From positions 168,153 to 232,152 of the forward strand of contig NEXG01000001.1 of assembly GCA_003019535.1 (NCBI GenBank): 64,000 bases of DNA, written 5' to 3'. Origin of the DNA: Candidatus Marsarchaeota G2 archaeon ECH_B_1. Its GTDB lineage: Archaea > Thermoproteota > Thermoprotei_A > Marsarchaeales > Marsarchaeaceae. The notes under the pieces were generated by a model. It saw nothing but the letters and a program-made list of their open reading frames with translations. It was not told the DNA's origin and ran no database searches. A program made the translations under genes and the position numbers. Shown here piece by piece: positions 43,630-53,513 of this stretch (positions within the stretch are counted from its first letter, which is position 1; the number at the start of each line of letters is the position of its first letter).

Positions 43630-45408
43630 TTACTTGCCCAAAATGATTCCTGCATACTCGTCAAGTATGTTTCTTTCATCATCTGATAGAAACTCATGAT
43701 ACTTTGTTTTGAGCAGTGCGAAATGTTCGAAAGGAACCGCCACATACAATATCTCACCCTCTTTCAATTGTCTTCCAAACGTAATGTCTCCCTTTATAGA
43801 CACAGCAACGCTCTGCCCTTTTACAGCTTGGTTAACTGGTTGACTATTGTATTGGATTTGCATTATTTCACCCAGTTTAACCCCCCTTTCTGACACAAGA
43901 GAGTAACCCGATTTTATTGAACCACCCAACACTTCTACGCCAATTATTACAGGGTTACTCCTCCTGAACACATAACCGGGGATAACCTTTATTTTACCAG
44001 GTTTTACAATGGTGTCCAACTCTAATTTAAGGAGGCGGTTCTTTTCCTCCTCCAACCACTTAAGATATCCATCTATTAGCTCATATATTATTTGGCTTTT
44101 GAATACTGGTATATTAAGAGCCTTTGCCTCTTCCTCTATTCCTTGGAGGAACTTCACGTTAAACGCTAGAATGACGCCATAGAGCGGGTTCTCCCTCCTG
44201 CTAATTGAGGCCTCTAATAGATCTCGCTTCGAAACACTTCCAATATCAGCTATACGTATCGGAATACCATTTTTCTTAAGTGAATCAACAAGCGCTTCAA
44301 GTGTTCCCAACGTGTCTGCCTTAACCACAACACCTTCGCTATCAGTCTTTATCTTTATCGATTCGATTTCTTGCATCACTTTCAATTTCGCTTCATTAAT
44401 TTGGGTGGGGTTGTTGACAACATAAATGGGTGATCCAGCTATTACTCCTTCTAAGTCTGCCGCGACAATTTTAACACCAATGGCGGCAGGGGCCTCCATG
44501 ATCTCAGTGAACTTTTCGGTGGCACCCCCGGGAATTGGTTGGCGCGGTAGTAAGAGGGCTTTGACTTTTGTGATAATCGGTTCATTTATCCCCATGACGA
44601 TAATATTGTCATTCTTTCGTAAAATGCCGTCATATATTATAGCGTCAAGTGTATATCCCAATCCTTGCTCTTCTTTTACTTCTAATACAACACCCTTTGT
44701 GTCATCAGGGTTCACTTGGAGGCGTTTTCTTAGAAATACTTGGCATAAGCCTGCAGTAACAAGTAGTAATTCAGGAATACCTTCGCCAGTGACTGCACTC
44801 ACGGGTACAATAGTTAAAACGCTACGGAAATCCTTGACCCTATCAAACCTCTCAGCAGTGAAACCGAGTTGATTTAAATCATTCACCAATCTATAAAACA
44901 ATGTATCAAACATTGTTTTGACCTTAGCAGTTTGTCTGTCAATACTACTCACCACATCCAGTTCGGGATGTGAGACCCATCCCGGGATTCTATCAATTTT
45001 ATTCATAGCGACCAAGAAAGGAGTCTTCCTTTCTTTTAATATTTTAATACTTTCTACTGTTTGGCTTTCTATCCCTTTTTCAGCATCTACAACGACTATG
45101 GCTATGTCAGCTATACTTCCGCCTCTTTTTCGAAGATTAACAAATGCTTCATGCCCAGGTGTATCAATAAAGAGCAAACCCGGTACTTCTAGCCTAACAC
45201 CATATTTGGCCATTAACCGCCCAGAGATGTTTTGAATTGCTTCCGCATGAATGAAACTCGCTCCGATATGTTGCGTTTGGCATCAGGGGATCATGCCCGC
45301 AACTTCTCGGAGCTGGACCGTTGTACCTCTAATCTTATCAAGAAGAGAAGTTTTACCTGCATCAACATGACCTAACATGGTAATTATCGGTTGTCGAAGG
45401 CTAATCAC
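43630..45408 (-). CDS. infB: Translation initiation factor IF2 (aIF5B), gene split by a 15-nt BHB intron
   Basis: Exon 1 (45408-45292) encodes 39 residues with G1 GHVDAGKT; exon 2 (45276-43630) encodes the rest. Joined, they give 587 residues, the normal archaeal length. IF2/aIF5B is the GTPase that joins the ribosomal subunits. The spliced switch-I reads REVAGM-TQHIGAS, where Thr40 is the essential G2 residue; G3 is DTPGHE and G4 MNKID. Without splicing translation stops at TGA three codons after the exon. GTG 45408 has GGAGG five bases before it. The L7Ae-S28e-L24e-NDK-IF2 order is standard. Confidence 0.95.
45277..45291 (-). other. 15-nt BHB intron in infB mRNA
   Basis: Intron ATCCCCTGATGCCAA. 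Outer helix GTTGCG/CGCAAC, central 4-bp helix GGCA/TGCC, bulges TGA and AAA, inner pair TC/GA closing loop CCCT. Cutting after the second base of each bulge removes exactly these 15 bases and joins GGCATG to ACGCAAC, restoring the IF2 motif. The in-frame TGA is inside the intron. Confidence 0.92.
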
Positions 45409-45471
45409 ACTCACCTCCGATTGTAATGATAATAAGGAGATTTAGGTGTTTCCGGGTGGGAACTACTTACC

Positions 45472-45873
45472 TTAAAAAAGGAGACCTATCTCATATTCGG
45501 CGGACGAAAGAGAGTCGGATGCATGAACAACATTTTCTTGGACAGAGTTCGCAAAGTCCCCACGGATAGTACCTGGTGGTGCTTCACTAGCATTTGTTGG
45601 ACCTATAAGTCTTCTTACAACACTAACAGCCGCCTCCCCCTCCACTACTAATGCCACAACTTCACCCGATGTTATAAAATTAACAAGGTCTTCGAAGAAA
45701 GGTTTTGATTTATGCACAGCATAGAATTTCTCAGCTAGGTGCCTATCGAACTTAAATTTCTTTATAGCCGATATGTGAAGACCCTTCATCTCGACTCTCC
45801 TTATTACTTCCCCCGTAAGACGCGCCTTGACGCCATCGGGTTTAACCATTAAAAGTGTCTTCTCATGCGCCAT
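45472..45873 (-). CDS. ndk: Nucleoside diphosphate kinase
   Basis: A 133-residue enzyme that balances NTP pools. The start TLLMVKPDGVKARLTGEVIRR and the active-site segment RGDFA with DSLSSAEYEIGLLF are intact; the phosphorylated histidine is in ENVVHASDS. Twelve bases separate it from rpl24e. Confidence 0.97.
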   Translation of the reverse strand: MAHEKTLLMVKPDGVKARLTGEVIRRVEMKGLHISAIKKFKFDRHLAEKFYAVHKSKPFFEDLVNFITSGEVVALVVEGEAAVSVVRRLIGPTNASEAPPGTIRGDFANSVQENVVHASDSLSSAEYEIGLLF

Positions 45874-45884
45874 ATTCCAACTAC

Positions 45885-46073
45885 TTACCCCTTAATTTTA
45901 ATGTATTTATTTGTCCATTTGAGTTTTTGTGGCCTCCTTTTCAGATACAGCATGTTGTGCTTACATTTTCTACTGCAAAATCTAAGTATCGTGCCATCCG
46001 TCCTCACATATAGCAATAATGAACCAGGATTTATTTTTTTACCACAAAAACTGCATTCCACTATTCTAACCAT
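45885..46073 (-). CDS. rpl24e: Ribosomal protein L24e
   Basis: A 62-residue zinc-finger protein: CSFCGKKINPG and RFCSRKCKHNML give the zinc site, followed by RRPQKLKWTNKYIK. Located two bases after rps28e, in the standard L7Ae-S28e-L24e order. Confidence 0.96.
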   Translation of the reverse strand: MVRIVECSFCGKKINPGSLLLYVRTDGTILRFCSRKCKHNMLYLKRRPQKLKWTNKYIKIKG

Positions 46074-46075
46074 GC

Positions 46076-46300
46076 TTATCGCCTTGTTGATATCTTTCTT
46101 GCCTCTCTCTCCGTTTCTCTAAGCATGAGAATATCGCCCAAGCGTACCGGTCCCAGCACGTTCCTAGTTATTGTCCTACCCTTCATAGTACCTGAAAGAA
46201 CCCTGACCCTGACTTGTGTAACCTCGCCTGCCACACCCGTTCTCCCTACAATGGAGACAACTTCCGCGGGGAAGGCATCTTCGGTAGATTGGCTACTCAT
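46076..46300 (-). CDS. rps28e: Ribosomal protein S28e
   Basis: A 74-residue OB-fold protein recognised from [21 protein letters not shown] and the strictly conserved [13 protein letters not shown] tail. ATG 46300 gives a short extra N-terminus before AEVVS. Confidence 0.96.
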   Translation of the reverse strand: MSSQSTEDAFPAEVVSIVGRTGVAGEVTQVRVRVLSGTMKGRTITRNVLGPVRLGDILMLRETEREARKISTRR

Positions 46301-46317
46301 GCAAACTTACGCCTCAA

Positions 46318-46692
46318 CTACTTCTTTTGTTTTAGCGATAAAATGGTGTTTGTGATTTCTGCTAGTAAATCTTTTTCTTGGGTTTCCACAACGCAGGCGG
46401 CTGCTGCACTCACCTCGAGTCCAGCCGCTTCACCGATCTTCTGCTTAGACGTCACGAACACATATGGCACTTTTCTCTCTTCACATAGCAGTGGTAAATG
46501 GGCTACAACTTCAGGCGGTTGAACATCGGTTGCCAAAACCACAAGCTTGGCTAACCCTCTTTCCACAGCTTTTGTTGTCTCATTTGTACCCTTTCTTACT
46601 TTTCCGTTCTCATGAGCCTTCTTCAATAGCTGTAACGCCTTCTCCTCAAGCTCAGGTGTTGTTTGATAAGTCACATAGAATGGGGTCGACAT
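46318..46692 (-). CDS. rpl7ae: Ribosomal protein L7Ae
   Basis: A 124-residue k-turn binder that serves the ribosome, RNase P and box C/D and H/ACA RNPs. [20 protein letters not shown] is the RNA-binding segment, then [22 protein letters not shown]. First gene of the minus-strand cluster ending in infB; the 185-base gap upstream should hold its promoter. Confidence 0.97.
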   Translation of the reverse strand: MSTPFYVTYQTTPELEEKALQLLKKAHENGKVRKGTNETTKAVERGLAKLVVLATDVQPPEVVAHLPLLCEERKVPYVFVTSKQKIGEAAGLEVSAAAACVVETQEKDLLAEITNTILSLKQKK

Positions 46693-46878
46693 GTTTATTC
46701 ACGAGCCATCATTGGCAGATAATGGGATAGCCAAAGCGGTTTTAAAGCTTTATGGATATAACCCACAAATCAACTAACTAGCTAAGCCATGAGCGTTAGA
46801 ATAACCACCACACCACGGGCCACACAACAGACTTAGTAGTTATGCTCACGTGCACATTATCCAAGTAGAAACACTAAA

Positions 46879-48663
46879 TTAATCATGCGTGAATACAACC
46901 CTTATGCTACCATTATTGGATTCGCGACTCGCGTCTATTCTAGCATACCCTATCCTCACCATTTGAACCACGCTTCCAACTGGCTCATGGGTTATCGATG
47001 GCTCTATTATTCCTGTGTGTTTCTCTAGATTTAGGCCAACAGCTTTATACATCACCATACTAACAGAGTCAGTTGCGGGGACCCATTGAATAATCGGGTA
47101 CCTGTTTCTTTTTGCTTCCTCCACTTCTTTAGATTTATAATATCCAACCGCGCCGCTCTCAGAAAGTCGTTGAATCTCAATATTGAAGAGGTCCATCAAC
47201 CTTACGGTTTTTGGTAATCCTTCTAGGTCCGATTTTGCAACCATGATAGATGCACAACCATCTTGAATCGGTAGTTCTATCCTTCTCTCACCCAATTCTG
47301 GGCGGCTGGGGTGAACCTTTATCTTAGCGCTTATAAACGGATTCTCAGTTGGTACACCTTTAACAATTAGGTTTTGAGGGTTGAGAACAGCGAAAAATCT
47401 TTTGGCTATGGGCTCTATTATACGTCGATTAATTGCGGCTAGATTATCCCAGCTTATAGAGGCATCGATAGGCTTTGGTCCTACTTCTAGCATTAACTCA
47501 ACGAGAGCTTGGGGCTGAATGCCTCGCCTCCGCAAACTCATTATAGTTGCCAACCTTGGATCGTCCCACCCATCACTCGTAGTAGGCCAATCCGACAGAA
47601 ATTCATGAGAACGAAGTGAATTTTTGATCTTAGATTTACTAAGAATGTAGCCTTCAAGATTAAGCCTGCCAAACTCCACTGACATCGGTTTTGTTAAGCC
47701 GAGTTTTTCCTGAATTTTACCTTGAATGATGCTATTTGTCAAATGCTCTTTTCCACGCAGGATAAGCGTTATACCCATTAGGGAGTCATCGATTGCCGCA
47801 GAAAAATTGTATAGCGGAAAGACCCTATACTTAGCGCCAACACGTGGGTGGGGGGTTATATTGGTGTTAACTATACGTAATAACGGAGGGTCCCGCAGGG
47901 CTGGATTTGGATCCTCCATCGAGGTCTTTAATCTTAAGACCGCCCTACCTTCTTCTACGAGGCCTGAAATCATCTTCTGTAAGAGGGAAACGGAGTCTGT
48001 CCGCGTCCGGTGTGGACAGCTCTTACCTAACAGCTTGTATGATTTGAACTCTTCGGGAGAACACTCACACACATACGCATCACCTTTGTCAGTTAACTTT
48101 AAGGCATAATCATAGTACAATTCGATCCTATCAGACTGAATATAGAATTCGTCCCAATCTAAACCGAGCCATATTAAATCTTGTTTTATCCACTCATATG
48201 CACTTAGCATAGGTGGTTTCACTTTCGGGTCAGTGTCTTCTAGTCTAAGAATAAATTTTCCTTTATACATTCTAGCATAACTGTAGCTAAGAACTGCTGC
48301 CCTAAGGTTCCCAATGTGGATGGGCCCGTCTGGATTGGGTGCAAACCTTGTGACAATAACGGGGGGGCGGTTAGGTAGTTCGGGAAGAACATTGCTCTTT
48401 TCGCCTACGTTTGGTTTAAAATCAAGGATATAATCAGAGTATTTTTCATATTCTCTTTGCTGCTGCTCCACAGATAGAGTTAGAACGTATTTGACAGTGT
48501 CATCGATTAACATTTTAATTGCCGATATATTGGCTTTTAACTGCGGATGATTAGCTATTATTTTACCAAGTATCGCTTGTGATGATGGTTTTCCTTCGTG
48601 TTCTAATGCATTTTTAAGAGTATACGCAAGAATCTCCGATTTAACATCTTCAGTTAAGCTCAT
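46879..48663 (-). CDS. gltX: Glutamyl-tRNA synthetase, archaeal type
   Basis: A 594-residue class I synthetase of the GlnRS-like subgroup that charges tRNA-Glu. The HIGH motif is PDGPIHIGNLRAAV near residue 113 and the KMSKS-equivalent is ILSKSKIKNSL near 342. A zinc-like CECSPEEFKSYKLLGKSCPHR segment lies in the insert. The C-terminal barrel follows. Twelve bases separate it from the prenyl synthase gene. Confidence 0.97.
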   Translation of the reverse strand: MSLTEDVKSEILAYTLKNALEHEGKPSSQAILGKIIANHPQLKANISAIKMLIDDTVKYVLTLSVEQQQREYEKYSDYILDFKPNVGEKSNVLPELPNRPPVIVTRFAPNPDGPIHIGNLRAAVLSYSYARMYKGKFILRLEDTDPKVKPPMLSAYEWIKQDLIWLGLDWDEFYIQSDRIELYYDYALKLTDKGDAYVCECSPEEFKSYKLLGKSCPHRTRTDSVSLLQKMISGLVEEGRAVLRLKTSMEDPNPALRDPPLLRIVNTNITPHPRVGAKYRVFPLYNFSAAIDDSLMGITLILRGKEHLTNSIIQGKIQEKLGLTKPMSVEFGRLNLEGYILSKSKIKNSLRSHEFLSDWPTTSDGWDDPRLATIMSLRRRGIQPQALVELMLEVGPKPIDASISWDNLAAINRRIIEPIAKRFFAVLNPQNLIVKGVPTENPFISAKIKVHPSRPELGERRIELPIQDGCASIMVAKSDLEGLPKTVRLMDLFNIEIQRLSESGAVGYYKSKEVEEAKRNRYPIIQWVPATDSVSMVMYKAVGLNLEKHTGIIEPSITHEPVGSVVQMVRIGYARIDASRESNNGSIRVVFTHD

Positions 48664-48675
48664 TAAGTATCTACC

Positions 48676-49689
48676 TTAATGATCTCTCTTCCACGCATAG
48701 TTTACCAAATCAACGAGGAGTCTTCTTTGCTCATTATCAGGGAAGACGGAAAGTGCGTCGAGAGCTTTCAACCCAAAACTACTAGCCAAATCCATGCATT
48801 TGGAATCTATCCCTTTTCTTTTTAAGCCTTCAACCACCTCAATTAAGACTGAATCATCAACTTTATCCTGATTTGATATTGTACTCATTAGATGAAGTGT
48901 TTTATTATCGGCAAACTTTGAAGCCAGTATTGTGACCGCTGTTCTTTTACCACGCCTAATATCGTTCCCAACGGCTTTACCTGTTTTTTTAGGGTCTCCA
49001 AAGATGCCCAGATAGTCATCCCGTATTTGGAAGCACAATCCTAAGTTTTTTCCATATTCAGCCAGAGCGGTAAGTTCTTCATCTTCCTTCATCGTTGCGT
49101 GATTGAGAAGCCCACCAATAACAGCTGCGGCCTCATATAGAACCCCAGTTTTTAAAGTGACCATTTCAAGATATTGCTCCATTCCTACGTTTTCTTTATT
49201 TTCAAAGCTTACGTCTAAGAATTGTCCTTCGTCAAGTTTTATAGCTGCATTAACCAGTTGCTGCGCAACACCCTTACTACCACTCAGTTTTTCGGCCAAG
49301 ATAACGGCTTCAAAGGCTTTTGCAAACAGTAAGTCGCCTGTGAGAATTGCGATTGGCTCACCATAAACTTTATGCACAGTTGGGTGTCCTCGTCTATAAT
49401 CATCGCGATCGATTATGTCGTCATGAACAAGCGTAAAGTTATGGAGCAACTCAACGCCTAAAGCGGAAAGATAAAGAGGCTCTTCCGTTGCTCCCAACAT
49501 TCTGCCGCAGGTAATAGTCACGAAAGGCCTTAGCCTTTTACCACCCAAACTAGGAAGATATTTAGCCGAATTATAGAGCTCCTCTGGACTTCCGTCTAAG
49601 TATTTGGTGAGTAAGTGATTAATCTTGTCAGCTTCTATTTTTATAGCTTCAGATAACTGAGCGCTGATACCACTTTCATTCACAGACAT
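48676..49689 (-). CDS. idsA: Polyprenyl (geranylgeranyl) diphosphate synthase
   Basis: A 337-residue all-helical prenyltransferase that makes C20 (and possibly C15/C25) chains for archaeal lipids. The first aspartate motif is VHDDIIDRDDYRRG near residue 92, the second RDDYLGIFGDPKKTGK near 222. Residues before the first motif (ALGVELLHNFTL) set product length. It sits upstream of gltX in one run. Confidence 0.95.
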   Translation of the reverse strand: MSVNESGISAQLSEAIKIEADKINHLLTKYLDGSPEELYNSAKYLPSLGGKRLRPFVTITCGRMLGATEEPLYLSALGVELLHNFTLVHDDIIDRDDYRRGHPTVHKVYGEPIAILTGDLLFAKAFEAVILAEKLSGSKGVAQQLVNAAIKLDEGQFLDVSFENKENVGMEQYLEMVTLKTGVLYEAAAVIGGLLNHATMKEDEELTALAEYGKNLGLCFQIRDDYLGIFGDPKKTGKAVGNDIRRGKRTAVTILASKFADNKTLHLMSTISNQDKVDDSVLIEVVEGLKRKGIDSKCMDLASSFGLKALDALSVFPDNEQRRLLVDLVNYAWKRDH

Positions 49690-49979
49690 TTAACCCCTCT
49701 AAAAAAAGCCCCACAAATATTTTAGTTTGTCCAAAATACAGACAAAGTACTTACTTCTAGGAAGCCGAGCCAAGATGCCCCCTGATGCATGCATCCAACT
49801 GGGTCGGTACATCTACACTTGAATAAAGTAGCTGTTTAGTTTAAAAATAATTAACGAACATCGCCTCCCAACTCAATGTTAATAATAACCTTCTAATATA
49901 TATTAGTTAACTAAAAAGACAATTTAAGTGCAGCATTTTGTTAGTTATTGAAAGCTTGTATTTCAAGTTCCTACTCATT

Positions 49980-50735
49980 CTATTCCCATACGATTTTGGT
50001 GCACAGGATCTTTTGACCAGAAATTGCAGCTTTCATGTTACCAGGCTTGGATGCATTAATAATTAAAGTTTCTATGCCCGCCCTAGCCGCTCTTAGCCCT
50101 TGTTTTACTTTATATTGTATACCACCTGTAACATCAGTCGTCACAGAGAAGAATTTTGTGGAGCGATTGACCTCGCGGAGAATCCGATTATCATCTAAAT
50201 TTGGAAACACGCCGTCGACGTTTGTACCAAAAACTAGCCTCTTTGCTTGTAAGATAATAGCCAACTCGGCCGCAAGAAAATCACCAGAGAGTATTTTAAA
50301 CCCTGTTTTCTGATCTAAAATCACATCACCAAATGTCACAGGAATGAATCCCTGGTTCAAAGCAAGATTTAATAATTTCTTTTGATAAGCTCTGAATCTC
50401 CCTTGATCACTTAATATTGCGTGTGGGGGTAAGCTTAAAGGGGATAAACCTTTTTCAACCATAGTGTCCATAATTATACTGTTTAAATGCATCATACTGA
50501 CCATAACCTTAGAAGCAGCGTGTGTGGATGAATATTGCTTTCCTTTGTGAACTAAGTATTTTTTTGCTAATGTATGGCCAAAGGAGCCACCACCATGGAC
50601 AAGTACCAAGTTTAATTCGGTTGAAGATAGCTCATCTATTATGCGTCTTAGTTCACTTGTGTTTACCTTTAGAGACCCAGTGTTCTTATCGGTGATAACG
50701 CTACCGCCGATTTTTACTATAACGGTTGGCTTCAT
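49980..50735 (-). CDS. ipk: Isopentenyl phosphate kinase
   Basis: A 251-residue amino-acid-kinase-fold enzyme that phosphorylates isopentenyl phosphate to IPP in the archaeal mevalonate pathway. It has VIVKIGGSVITDK at the start, LVHGGGSFGHTLAKKY with the catalytic His, and KRLVFGTNVDGVF, then DVTGGIQYKVKQGL. ATG 50735 overlaps the next gene upstream by 4 bases. Confidence 0.95.
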   Translation of the reverse strand: MKPTVIVKIGGSVITDKNTGSLKVNTSELRRIIDELSSTELNLVLVHGGGSFGHTLAKKYLVHKGKQYSSTHAASKVMVSMMHLNSIIMDTMVEKGLSPLSLPPHAILSDQGRFRAYQKKLLNLALNQGFIPVTFGDVILDQKTGFKILSGDFLAAELAIILQAKRLVFGTNVDGVFPNLDDNRILREVNRSTKFFSVTTDVTGGIQYKVKQGLRAARAGIETLIINASKPGNMKAAISGQKILCTKIVWE

Positions 50736-51433
50736 AGCTTAACAAGAATTTTCCAAGATGGGATATAAGCACATCCTTTATAGCCCTTTTTATGGGTAGA
50801 GGTTATGTATTGGTTCAGTTCCAAAAGGTTTTCGCCCCATTCGAATAAAGCTAAAAGTAGCCCTGAGAAGCAATTTAAGACAGCCGCCAAAGCGCTGGTG
50901 TTCCTTTTCCTTAAGGCCTCAGCAGCCTCAACTGATAATCTACCCACAGCATGACTCACGACATCTGTAACATAGCTAGATAAACGCGTTTTTTTGAGGC
51001 CGTCTAGCTCTATGTATTCATAGTGCACTTTAAGCAATCTCCTTTTAAACACTATTACAGGGTCTTCGGATTTTTTTGCTGCAATACAATAACCAGTATA
51101 GCTCGCATAAACCAAGGGCAGTGAGAGCTGCCACATGCGGCCAAATATAGGTTTCAATTCTTTTGATACAAGTGCGCTTGAGACGCCATCGCCGTGCTTA
51201 ATCTTTAGCGCCGCTGCCAAATATAGACACTCTTTTTGGTCTTGGGAGAGATTGGGCAGGCGTAGTTTATTGGTTTCTATTATTCTATTGTACAAATCTT
51301 GAATTGACTGTAAACCTTCTTCGTCACATACAACAGTCAATTCTTTTCCAGCCGCTATAATAAATGGTTCTGACGGAAATATAGTTGGATCGCCAAGTAA
51401 GGGCACAGGAACGCTGACGCCTACACGTTTCAT
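50732..51433 (-). CDS. Degenerate mevalonate-kinase-like GHMP protein
   Basis: A 233-residue protein in the slot that holds mevalonate kinase (between MEMO and IPK) in many archaea. The start VGVSVPVPLLGDPTIF and IIAAGKELTV recall VSAPGKVILFGEH-type openings, and VSHAVGRLSVEAAEALRK recalls the C-terminal helix of the family. But the ATP loop (PxGxGLGSSA) is absent, the GxGGG motif near the end is only KGYKGCAYIPSWK, and it is about 80 residues short. It may be a decayed or repurposed homologue. A real mevalonate kinase must be sought elsewhere. Confidence 0.6.
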   Translation of the reverse strand: MKRVGVSVPVPLLGDPTIFPSEPFIIAAGKELTVVCDEEGLQSIQDLYNRIIETNKLRLPNLSQDQKECLYLAAALKIKHGDGVSSALVSKELKPIFGRMWQLSLPLVYASYTGYCIAAKKSEDPVIVFKRRLLKVHYEYIELDGLKKTRLSSYVTDVVSHAVGRLSVEAAEALRKRNTSALAAVLNCFSGLLLALFEWGENLLELNQYITSTHKKGYKGCAYIPSWKILVKL

Positions 51434-51434
51434 T

Positions 51435-52277
51435 TTAATAAAACACTACCGAGGCATATCCGACTACGCTTTCATAGTTGCCAGTAACATCCCCGCTAGT
51501 CGCATATTTGAGTAACTGAGCTTTTCCAACGCCCAAAATCTTTAACGCATGTATAACTGTAACTATAGGTCCTAAACCACATGCGTTAACGTCTAAGTTA
51601 TCAGCTACACTTAAAACCTTTTCCTCATCCATATCAAGGATTGCTTGAATAAGTGCGCGGTCATTCTGTTCTGCGATGGTTTGAGAAACATAATGTGAGA
51701 AATCCGAGCTAGCTAATAGGACAATAGGACGGTCACTTACTGCTTTAGCTATGGCGTCACCAAGTACAATGGAAGTTTGCAGTGATTGATCTAAAACACA
51801 TATCGGAACAATCTTTACATCCAACCCATATATAAACTGAATAAAAGGTAATTGAACTTCGATAGAATGCTCAAATAGGTGGGACGATTGGTCAAAATCT
51901 GGAAATATCTCCAGTAACTTTTCTGAAATTTTTTCATCTACCTGTAAGGCTCCTAATGGGGTCTCCCATACACCTTTAGGCCAGACGCTCACCGGTGTAC
52001 CATACCCCGTATGATTCGGGCCAACTATTATAACGCTACGCGGTTTTATCCTTGATTTAAGGAAACCATATGAATATGATGCAACGCTTCCAGAATATGT
52101 GTACCCAGCATGGGGCACGATCGCGCCTACAACTGGCAGCTGCTCACTTGAATCTGTGTGTTCGCCGTATCCCAAACTAAATGATCTCTCTAATTCTTTT
52201 TGCAACAAACCGGGGTCTCGGGGGTAAAACCCGCCGGCAACCGCGAACTTCCTAATATAGCTTTTTGACGAACTCAT
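51435..52277 (-). CDS. MEMO1-family protein (AmmeMemoRadiSam system B)
   Basis: A 280-residue protein of the dioxygenase-like MEMO family. KFAVAGGFYPRDPGLL at the start, VVGAIVPHAGYTYSGSVASYSY, IIVGPNHTGYGTPVSVWP and LLASSDFSHYV carry the putative metal His/Asp residues. Role in archaea uncertain. Linked to rps2 and mevalonate-pathway genes as in many archaea. ATG 52277 overlaps the rps2 stop by 4 bases. Confidence 0.92.
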   Translation of the reverse strand: MSSSKSYIRKFAVAGGFYPRDPGLLQKELERSFSLGYGEHTDSSEQLPVVGAIVPHAGYTYSGSVASYSYGFLKSRIKPRSVIIVGPNHTGYGTPVSVWPKGVWETPLGALQVDEKISEKLLEIFPDFDQSSHLFEHSIEVQLPFIQFIYGLDVKIVPICVLDQSLQTSIVLGDAIAKAVSDRPIVLLASSDFSHYVSQTIAEQNDRALIQAILDMDEEKVLSVADNLDVNACGLGPIVTVIHALKILGVGKAQLLKYATSGDVTGNYESVVGYASVVFY

Positions 52278-52888
52278 AGAACTTTCTCAAAATCTTCTGG
52301 TTTTACACTCCACTCATCTACATTGAGGAGTTCACCACGTATTCTAAGTATTTCCCTCGCTAGCAACCAATAGACCAGTGCAAGAGACTTTCTCCCTCTA
52401 TTGTTCGCAGGTATAACATAGTCAACATACTCTACCGGAGAATCGGTATCACATACAGCGATGATCGGAATACCCATTTCAGCCGCTTCCATTACTGGTT
52501 GGTTTTCATTTAGTGGGTCGGAAATGAGGACGGCGTCTGGTTCAATATAGGATGGAAGGAGTGGGTTTGTAAATGTGCCAGCAACGAAGCTTTCTACAAG
52601 TGGGGTTGACTTTGTATTAGCGGCGAATTTGAGAACTGGTGCATAGGCATTTCTTCTTAAGCCTACAGCGACGACTTTTTCAGGCTGAAACTGCGCCAAA
52701 AAAGCACTCGCGTATCTTATTCTTTCATTTATTTGATAAACATTAAAAAGGTATATACCATCAGACTGAATTCCTTGAATAAACCTCGACATTAATTTGG
52801 CTTTGCGGTTAGTGCCTATATTAACGTTGTTAGTCTTATAGAGATCTTCAGGCACGAGTAATTCAGCTTTCTCCGCCAATCTTCTCAC
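52274..52888 (-). CDS. rps2: Ribosomal protein S2 (uS2)
   Basis: A 204-residue small-subunit protein. Motifs include [50 protein letters not shown] and [23 protein letters not shown] 52888 overlaps rpoN by 26 bases. Confidence 0.97.
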   Translation of the reverse strand: MRRLAEKAELLVPEDLYKTNNVNIGTNRKAKLMSRFIQGIQSDGIYLFNVYQINERIRYASAFLAQFQPEKVVAVGLRRNAYAPVLKFAANTKSTPLVESFVAGTFTNPLLPSYIEPDAVLISDPLNENQPVMEAAEMGIPIIAVCDTDSPVEYVDYVIPANNRGRKSLALVYWLLAREILRIRGELLNVDEWSVKPEDFEKVL

Positions 52889-53099
52889 CTATATTTTCAG
52901 CCTTATAAACAGTGAATTTAAGGACTTCGTCCATGATCTCGACGTACGATATAAACATTCTTCTACAACAGTAGCGTTTAACCCCAAGATCATCCAATAT
53001 TTTTGAGGGGGCTTCACCAGCATCCACTCTTTTTTTATATTCATCCCATTTGTCTCCCAATACCTTACCACACGTAAAGCATCTGATTGGAAAAAGCAA
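52863..53099 (-). CDS. rpoN: RNA polymerase subunit N (Rpb10)
   Basis: A 78-residue zinc-binding subunit: [16 protein letters not shown] at the start and [18 protein letters not shown] with the CC pair. It anchors the Rpb3/Rpb11 platform. TTG 53099 with AGGTGATATGGG upstream. The standard S9-RpoN-S2 order holds. Confidence 0.97.
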   Translation of the reverse strand: MLFPIRCFTCGKVLGDKWDEYKKRVDAGEAPSKILDDLGVKRYCCRRMFISYVEIMDEVLKFTVYKAENIGEKIGGES

Positions 53100-53105
53100 C
53101 CCATA

Positions 53106-53513
53106 TCACCTATAAGATTTCTGGAATCTCCTTCTCGCTCCAGGTCCACCAAATTTTTTGGGTTCCTTTCTGCGTGGGTCGCCACTCAGAATAGTCCTAT
53201 CATATTCTGTTAGAATCCTTTTTATCTCGTCTGACCCAGTGTATTTAACTAGACCCAGACCAATAGCCATTCTAGCCGCATCAGCTTGACCCATAAAACC
53301 ACCACCGTGGGCATTAATGAATATGTCAACCTGGTTTCTAAGCTTTTCAGGGATTATGTTGAGGGGCTCCATTATCCTTTGTTTTGCTTGCTCATTGGGG
53401 TACGCTTCTATAGGATAACCGTTATAGACAACCCGGCCGACACCCTCCCTTATTATTGCCCGAGCCACTGCGGTCTTTCTCTTACCCGAAACTATCACAT
53501 CAACCATTTGCAT
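53106..53513 (-). CDS. rps9: Ribosomal protein S9 (uS9)
   Basis: A 135-residue protein with VIVSGKRKTAVARAIIREG at the start and the ending KKFGGPGARRRFQKSYR that reaches the P-site tRNA. ATG 53513 overlaps rpl13 by 14 bases; a second ATG two codons later is possible. Confidence 0.97.
   Translation of the reverse strand: MQMVDVIVSGKRKTAVARAIIREGVGRVVYNGYPIEAYPNEQAKQRIMEPLNIIPEKLRNQVDIFINAHGGGFMGQADAARMAIGLGLVKYTGSDEIKRILTEYDRTILSGDPRRKEPKKFGGPGARRRFQKSYR

Noticed and set aside
45213-45410. infB as a shorter gene starting at ATG 45213, or as a simple frameshift error
   Set aside because: A start at 45213 loses G1 and switch-I, which IF2 cannot lack. The insert is 15 bases, in frame, and fits a strict BHB with borders that match the protein exactly, unlike a sequencing slip.
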